Position numbers and translations under genes: made by a program
Shown: in pieces, positions 59,757-64,000 of the stretch
Layout: the number at the start of each line of letters is the position of its first letter
How positions within the stretch are numbered: the first letter of the stretch is position 1
Notes under the pieces: generated by a model
The model's input: the letters and a program-made list of their open reading frames with translations, nothing else
Told to the model about the DNA's origin: nothing
Database searches by the model: none
Assembly (NCBI GenBank): GCA_958510875.1
Contig: OY294068.1
Span: 179,955,411-180,019,410, forward strand
Direction: 5' to 3'
Length of the DNA stretch: 64,000 nt
DNA from: Endomychus coccineus
Taxonomy: Eukaryota; Arthropoda; Insecta; Coleoptera; Endomychidae

Positions 59757-61751
59757 CTGCAAAAGAAAATTCAAACTGTTAAATGGCGTTATTATCTTAA
59801 GTACAGTACTCAAGACCATATTTATGTCCAAAACAGCAAAACTATTTTTCATGGAATTTAGTTCACACATCAGGGTTTATGTGACTGATGAGAATCAGAA
59901 AGGAGTGAGACAAAGACCTTCTATACAAATTTAACGCAAAAATGGAAAAATACAATGAGTAAAATATAAGGCACTGGGTTTTCGCGAAGAAGCTAAGGGG
60001 AACAAGCTCATCGATATCTGCACTCAAATTAGAAAATTGCAATGCAGCAGTGACAGATCTCGAGAAAGCAGAAGCATTAGCTGCTGCGCTAGAAGTCCAA
60101 TTCACTCCGAACCCAAGTAAACTACCGCAACACAAGGAGAGAATAGAAAAAGGGGTGAAGCTCATGCTAAGGATATGGGAAGGGTAAAGATTCACAGTAT
60201 CAAAAGAGAAAATCAAAGAGATGATAAAAAGCACAAATATCTGGAAAGCCCCAGGCAGCGAGAAGATTACAAATCAGATATTAAAAAATATACCGGAAAA
60301 TGCTATAGAGTACTTAGTAGAAATTGAAAAGGGAGTCCTCAAACACTATTCAAGGAGCTGGAGAGCAGCTGCAACAGTAATGATCCCCAAACCGAATAAA
60401 CCAAGGAATAATACATCAAGTTATAGACCGATAAGTTTACTATCGAACGTGAGTCAAATAGTCGAGAGAACTATACTCACCAGGTTGAACAAGATAATAA
60501 CATGGTTCATGGAACATGGGTTCCGCAAAAAGCATATCACAACGCACCAACTAGCTAGAATACCTGGGAAGATTATAGAAGGGCACAACAAGAAAATGCC
60601 TACCGGTGCAGTTTCCTTAGATATAGCCAAAGCCTTTGACAAGGTATGACACGCTAGACTGATACATAAAATGTACAGATACAACCTACCAATAGCCTAC
60701 CTGAAGCTTATAGATTCGTACCTCACGGGGCGCAGATTAAAAACGAGGGAGAACGATATCACGCCGGAAGAAAGACAAGCAAAGGCAGGTGCACCGCAAG
60801 GGTCGATCCTCGAACCGGTACTCTATAACTTGTATAACGCAGATATACCTAAGACAATAGGTGTAGACTTGGCGCAACATGCAGATGACATAGGGGCCTT
60901 ATGCCAACACATCCAGATAAAGTGCGTACAAGCAAGGCTTCAAAGATACATCACCGATCTCGAAGAGTGGTTCAACAAATGGCGAATAGAAGTGAAAGTC
61001 ACAAAAAGCCCAGCGATAATGTTCTCAACAAGAGACATTAAACACAAACCGACGAAAGATATTGACATAAACAAGAAAAAGATACCTTGGATGAAAGAAG
61101 TGAAATACTTGGGAGTAACGCTAGATAGGAAGCTAACTTTCATTCTCCACCTAAGGAACATAAAGGAAAAGCCAAATCAGTTGAAGGGGCACCTATATCC
61201 GCTCCTCAACAGGAAAAGCATACTAAGTACCAAACGTAAATTGAGGATCTATACTTCTGTGATAAGACCGACAATAACATACGCCGCCGAAATATGGTTA
61301 CAAGCATCACCCGCGCAACTGAAGGATTTGCAAATAATACAGAATACGGTAATCAGATCCTGTATAGATGCACCATATTACGTAACAAACGACCTGCTCC
61401 TTAGGGATACAGGAATACCTAAAATTGAAACACATACCAAAAAATGGAAACGCATAGAAACCCCACAATCAGAGGCGCAGCGGCATATGACCCGCTGTTG
61501 GAGCCAAATTACAAGAAGCCAAGAACGGCCCTTGCATTTAACGCCCAAAATGGGCAATAAAAAAGAAATAAACACAAATAATGATAAGTAGAAGAGATTT
61601 TAATAAAACCGCAGCGGAAAACGAGCACGGCTCGAATTCGCCAAAGACAAATGTAAGATCATAAGTAAGGATGTGAAACAAGTAGTATAAATACTAGCCA
61701 GGTCTGTATTCTTTCACAATCATTCCTAAAAAATATACGAACTAAACTTAC
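59757..61751 (-). other. ABCG intron with LINE insertion
   Basis: Donor gtaagt at 61751 and acceptor ag at 59758-59757. Most of it is the antisense Jockey-like LINE at about 59930-61700. Confidence 0.85.
59930..61700 (+). mobile_element. Jockey-like LINE, RT region, antisense in ABCG intron
   Basis: RT frames 60221-60649 and 60671-61591: STNIWKAPGSEKITNQIL, VMIPKPNKPRNN, SSYRPISLLSNVSQIVE, AVSLDIAKAFDKV, a TGA stop (60647-60649) where Trp is expected, then HARLIHKMYRYNLP, AGAPQGSILEPVLYNLYNAD, HADDIGAL (usually YADD), EVKYLGVTLDRKLTF and VIRPTITYAAEIW. No RNase H follows, which fits the Jockey clade. It retains part of the endonuclease-RT linker upstream (EKAEALAAALEVQFTPNP near 60064-60120) but is 5' truncated. 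The catalytic Tyr to His change and the stop indicate inactivity. Confidence 0.88.
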
Positions 61752-62279
61752 ATGTTAAAATAGTCGGCATCATTGATGTAAACATAGTAAACATGACAAC
61801 GAAGAACAGTAAACCAGAATTGCTTTGCACTTTTGCTGCATCGTTTCCTATGTCGTAGTACATTAGACCCAATAGGATACCGATTATGAAATGAGCAAGA
61901 AGTCGCATCCTCGTTAGCATCTTATCCCTGAGTATTATATAAAGTGTTCTTTTCAAGAGTATGCCAAATTGTGTAAGGCCGGATGTAGGGAAACCATTTT
62001 TGTCTGCTTGTGGTAAGTTATCAGATGAGTCCAAAAGAGATGTAGTGCACGTCGCAGGAGGTAAAGCCAACGTTCCGGTTTTGGGATAACCATTTGGCAT
62101 GGATAATGTTTCGGTGGATGATTTCAATGGAGTCGTTTCTTTGGCTATGTCATTTGAGATTGCCTTTCCATTAAGTTCTGTGGAAATTTGTTCGATGAAA
62201 GTATTGCATCTTCCCGCGTTTACTGCCACCACTAACTTCTGAACGTAGTCGCCATGCTCGCCACACGCTACCTCGATAA
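61752..62279 (-). CDS. ABCG half-transporter, linker and first membrane helices
   Basis: 528 nt between acceptor tttctttcag and donor t/gtaagt. It encodes the end of the nucleotide-binding domain (IEVACGEHGDYVQKLVVAV), a polar linker rich in Ser/Thr, and the start of the membrane domain (QFGILLKRTLYIILRDKML, LLAHFIIGILLGLMYYDIG, GLLFFVVMFTMFTSMMPTI). Phase: two leading bases and one trailing base, both matching the neighbours. The Walker A, signature and Walker B exons are upstream and not in this window. Confidence 0.93.
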
Positions 62280-62600
62280 CTGAAAGAAAAAAAAGTCTCT
62301 TAATACATAAACTGGGTTAAAAAATACAATGGCTCAAACAATACAATTATCTTGTTAAAAATATAATAGCCAAATATAAATTTCAAGTATTTAATATAAA
62401 TGAAAAATGACCGTTAAAACGGTTGAATTAGCCGAACGTCGTTTAATGAGTTTGACTAGTGTGGGAAAGCGTATTAATTGAAGTCAGAATTCAAGTTACA
62501 CAAAGAAATAATATGTTCTGATATAATCGCATTATCAAAAGAGTAGAAAACTGTTCTACAGGTAAAGTAAAATGATTTTTCGAAATAGTTGGCTCGTCAC
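62280..62600. other. ABCG intron sequence without features
   Basis: AT-rich intronic sequence between the linker exon and exons beyond the window. Nothing recognised. Confidence 0.5.
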
Positions 62601-62609
62601 TTTTTTGAC

Positions 62610-62720
62610 GTGTATGTAAGATTAACATCGTAGTTTCTCCCAGTTTGACCTACGTATTTGGTGTTATATTCACTTTCCACTTCAAATGGTTTGTTATACT
62701 CTTCGCGACGAAGTCTGAAA
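62610..62720 (-). pseudogene. GIY-YIG endonuclease scrap
   Basis: The minus strand reads EEYNKPFEVESEYNTKYVGQ, then TGRNYD. NTKYVGQTGRN matches the GIY-YIG start of Penelope-like endonucleases. Very short. Confidence 0.42.
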
Positions 62721-62999
62721 AGTATATTGTATTTACTCAAGCTATTTCTAAAATCGTTAAAAATGTGCTAGAGCAAAAATTCTTCCACCATAGTATTAAC
62801 TCAAAAACGGAAGGTCCTAACATATTGAAATTTTAACAAAAAATCGTTTGCTGTTCGGTGACGAACCGTTTTGTTTTTCAAGGGGTTGTTACAAATAAAT
62901 TTAGGATAATTTAAAACTGCTTTCACCCATATTTCAACAAAATCAACCACAACAACAAATAAACGTAAATGTACACCGTCCTTCAGTTTACATAATATC

Positions 63000-63075
63000 G
63001 GCGGTGTTGTCTACGTCCTAGGATATCTGAAACTAACTCAGTAGACGCGGGTTCGATTCCCAGTGGCGGAAAATT
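63000..63075 (+). repeat. tRNA-derived SINE-like head
   Basis: A-box-like tgtctacgtcctaggatat and a clear B box ggttcgattcc (63048-63058) about 33 bp apart form a Pol III promoter layout. Acceptor ends do not pair, so it is not a functional tRNA; a tRNA-derived SINE head or tRNA pseudogene fits. Confidence 0.6.
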
Positions 63076-63600
63076 TGATTTTATAAATTTTCTTAAAATC
63101 AATATTACTTGACTTGAATATTATTTAGTTGTGTAAAGATAATGGATTAAATAATTTATTTCTTTTATATTTACTCTTTACACAGATGCGAAGAGTATCT
63201 TATAGAATCTGAAACAATTATATAAAAATTAGTAACCGAATCAAATGATTTGCGAAGAGTACTTTGCCACGCAAACTATTTATCTATTTTGTCTTAGACA
63301 TGGAATAATATGTGTTTTTGGTGATAGACAAAGGTTCATAATATTTTATATACAATACGTGTTGGTGAAAATGTAGGATATTTGACACATGCATGGAATG
63401 TTGAAATAGTTTTTCGATTTCATTGTAAGAATAAAAGGTTACATTACTTTTCGCTTGCGTGGAATATGAGGTATTCCAAACTTGCTGTAGAATAAATTAT
63501 TACAATCAGTAAGTACCTATAGTGTCATCTATACCATACGAATAAACTATAAAAGGGTTCACACTGAGGATATATTATAACACTATTTATAAGAAATCAT
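63076..63600. other. ABCG intron sequence without features
   Basis: AT-rich. Nothing recognised. Confidence 0.45.
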
Positions 63601-63609
63601 CACCCTTAT

Positions 63610-64000
63610 CCACTCAAAATACTATTAAAGTACTGAGGACCTTTCGGCTACCAAGTAGCCATCCTCAGAGTAAACTAAATCAAATTATGCCTGAATAATA
63701 ATGTAAACAATGGGTTACTTCAGCTGGAGATAAATCGGAATTTAATAAATTGCTTTTCCGTTTTTACATTGCTATCACTACTAAATTACCTAGATATTTG
63801 TCTGTACTGTGTTTTGAAAGTGATAAACTTTCTTGAGAAATGGTGTGGCCTGTATTCAAAATATGTTCGGCTACCTCTGATTTTTCACCATTATTTTTCT
63901 CTATATGGGCAAAATGTTCCTTATAACGAGTTAAAATGTTTCTTCTAGTTTGACCCACATAGCATTTTGAACACGACTCGTGTTATCTTATTCTTACATC
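63610..64000 (-). mobile_element. Penelope-like element 3' end at window edge
   Basis: The minus strand encodes CYVGQTRRNILTRYKEHFAH, then KSEVAEHILNTGH (63764-63966), a GIY-YIG endonuclease C-terminal domain. Downstream (63620-63680) lies a hairpin-rich end with GGCUAC-UUG-GUAGCC-GAAA. The RT part is outside the window. Confidence 0.75.
63622..63680 (-). ncRNA. Hammerhead-like hairpin at Penelope-like end (degenerate)
   Basis: The minus strand has CUGAGGA, U, helix II GGCUAC-UUG-GUAGCC, then GAAA and GGUC. This parallels the motif at 26602-26648, including the extra U before helix II, but the core reads CUGAGGA instead of CUGAUGA and can pair with UCCUCAG downstream. Probably inactive. Confidence 0.45.

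Noticed and set aside
63000..63075. Functional tRNA gene
   Set aside because: Acceptor strands do not pair and the T stem is imperfect; kept only as a SINE-like or pseudo-tRNA head.
1..64000. CRISPR arrays, bacterial operons, riboswitches or an integrated virus with intact genes
   Set aside because: No regularly spaced repeats, no prokaryotic gene organisation and no intact viral gene set were seen; repeats here are eukaryotic transposons.

Overview
The window is AT-rich eukaryotic nuclear DNA, almost certainly from an insect. It shows GT-AG introns, one exon set matching the insect gene bark beetle/Anakonda (bark), an ABCG half-transporter, and a dense load of insect-type transposons (I/R1/Jockey-like LINEs, Penelope-like elements, BEL/Pao, hAT, mariner/IS630-like, MULE). 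I cannot fix the order; a beetle or another insect with a large genome fits. There are no bacterial features, CRISPR arrays or rRNA genes.

Two host genes lie in tandem on the minus strand. (1) bark: exon 1 with the signal peptide at 49599-49880, exon 2 at 17996-18159, a 6.1-kb exon 3 at 9466-15596 and exon 4 at 2788-2999, continuing past the left edge. The splice sites and phases I read join without a break into 2263 codons. Introns 1, 2 and 3 measure 31.4, 2.4 and 6.5 kb, and all contain transposon debris. (2) An ABCG half-transporter: five exons between 58025 and 62279 give the linker, the transmembrane half and the stop codon; the ATPase half lies past the right edge.

Layout: 1-2.7 kb I-type LINE relic; 3.4-5.1 kb hAT element with a perfect 8-bp target duplication; 6.3-8.6 kb mariner-like element with 471-bp inverted arms and an intron-containing transposase; 9.5-15.6 kb bark exon 3; 16.7-17.4 kb BEL/Pao remnant; 19-24.3 kb three foldback elements and a Penelope-like copy; 26.6-29.6 kb two more Penelope-like copies; 32-35.9 kb hAT, LINE and mariner remnants; 36.4-39.3 kb a 1466-bp tandem duplication; 39.4-44 kb LINE remnants, one with a 14-bp target duplication; 47-49 kb mariner and hAT scraps; 49.6-50.5 kb start of bark; 50.9-52.9 kb a Penelope-like element and a deleted mariner-like element; 54.2 kb a 77-bp AG microsatellite; 56.2-57.3 kb a FLYWCH/MULE transposase relic; 58-62.3 kb ABCG exons with a Jockey-like LINE antisense in one intron; 63-64 kb a tRNA-derived SINE-like head and another Penelope-like end.

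I found no clearly new gene system. The most interesting signals are two hammerhead-ribozyme-like motifs at the 3' ends of Penelope-like copies, the nested inverted-arm structure and 59-bp intron of the mariner-like element, the inverted ends of the 51-kb Penelope-like element with a deletion derivative at 31.2 kb, and a cluster of CAGGTR sites upstream of bark.
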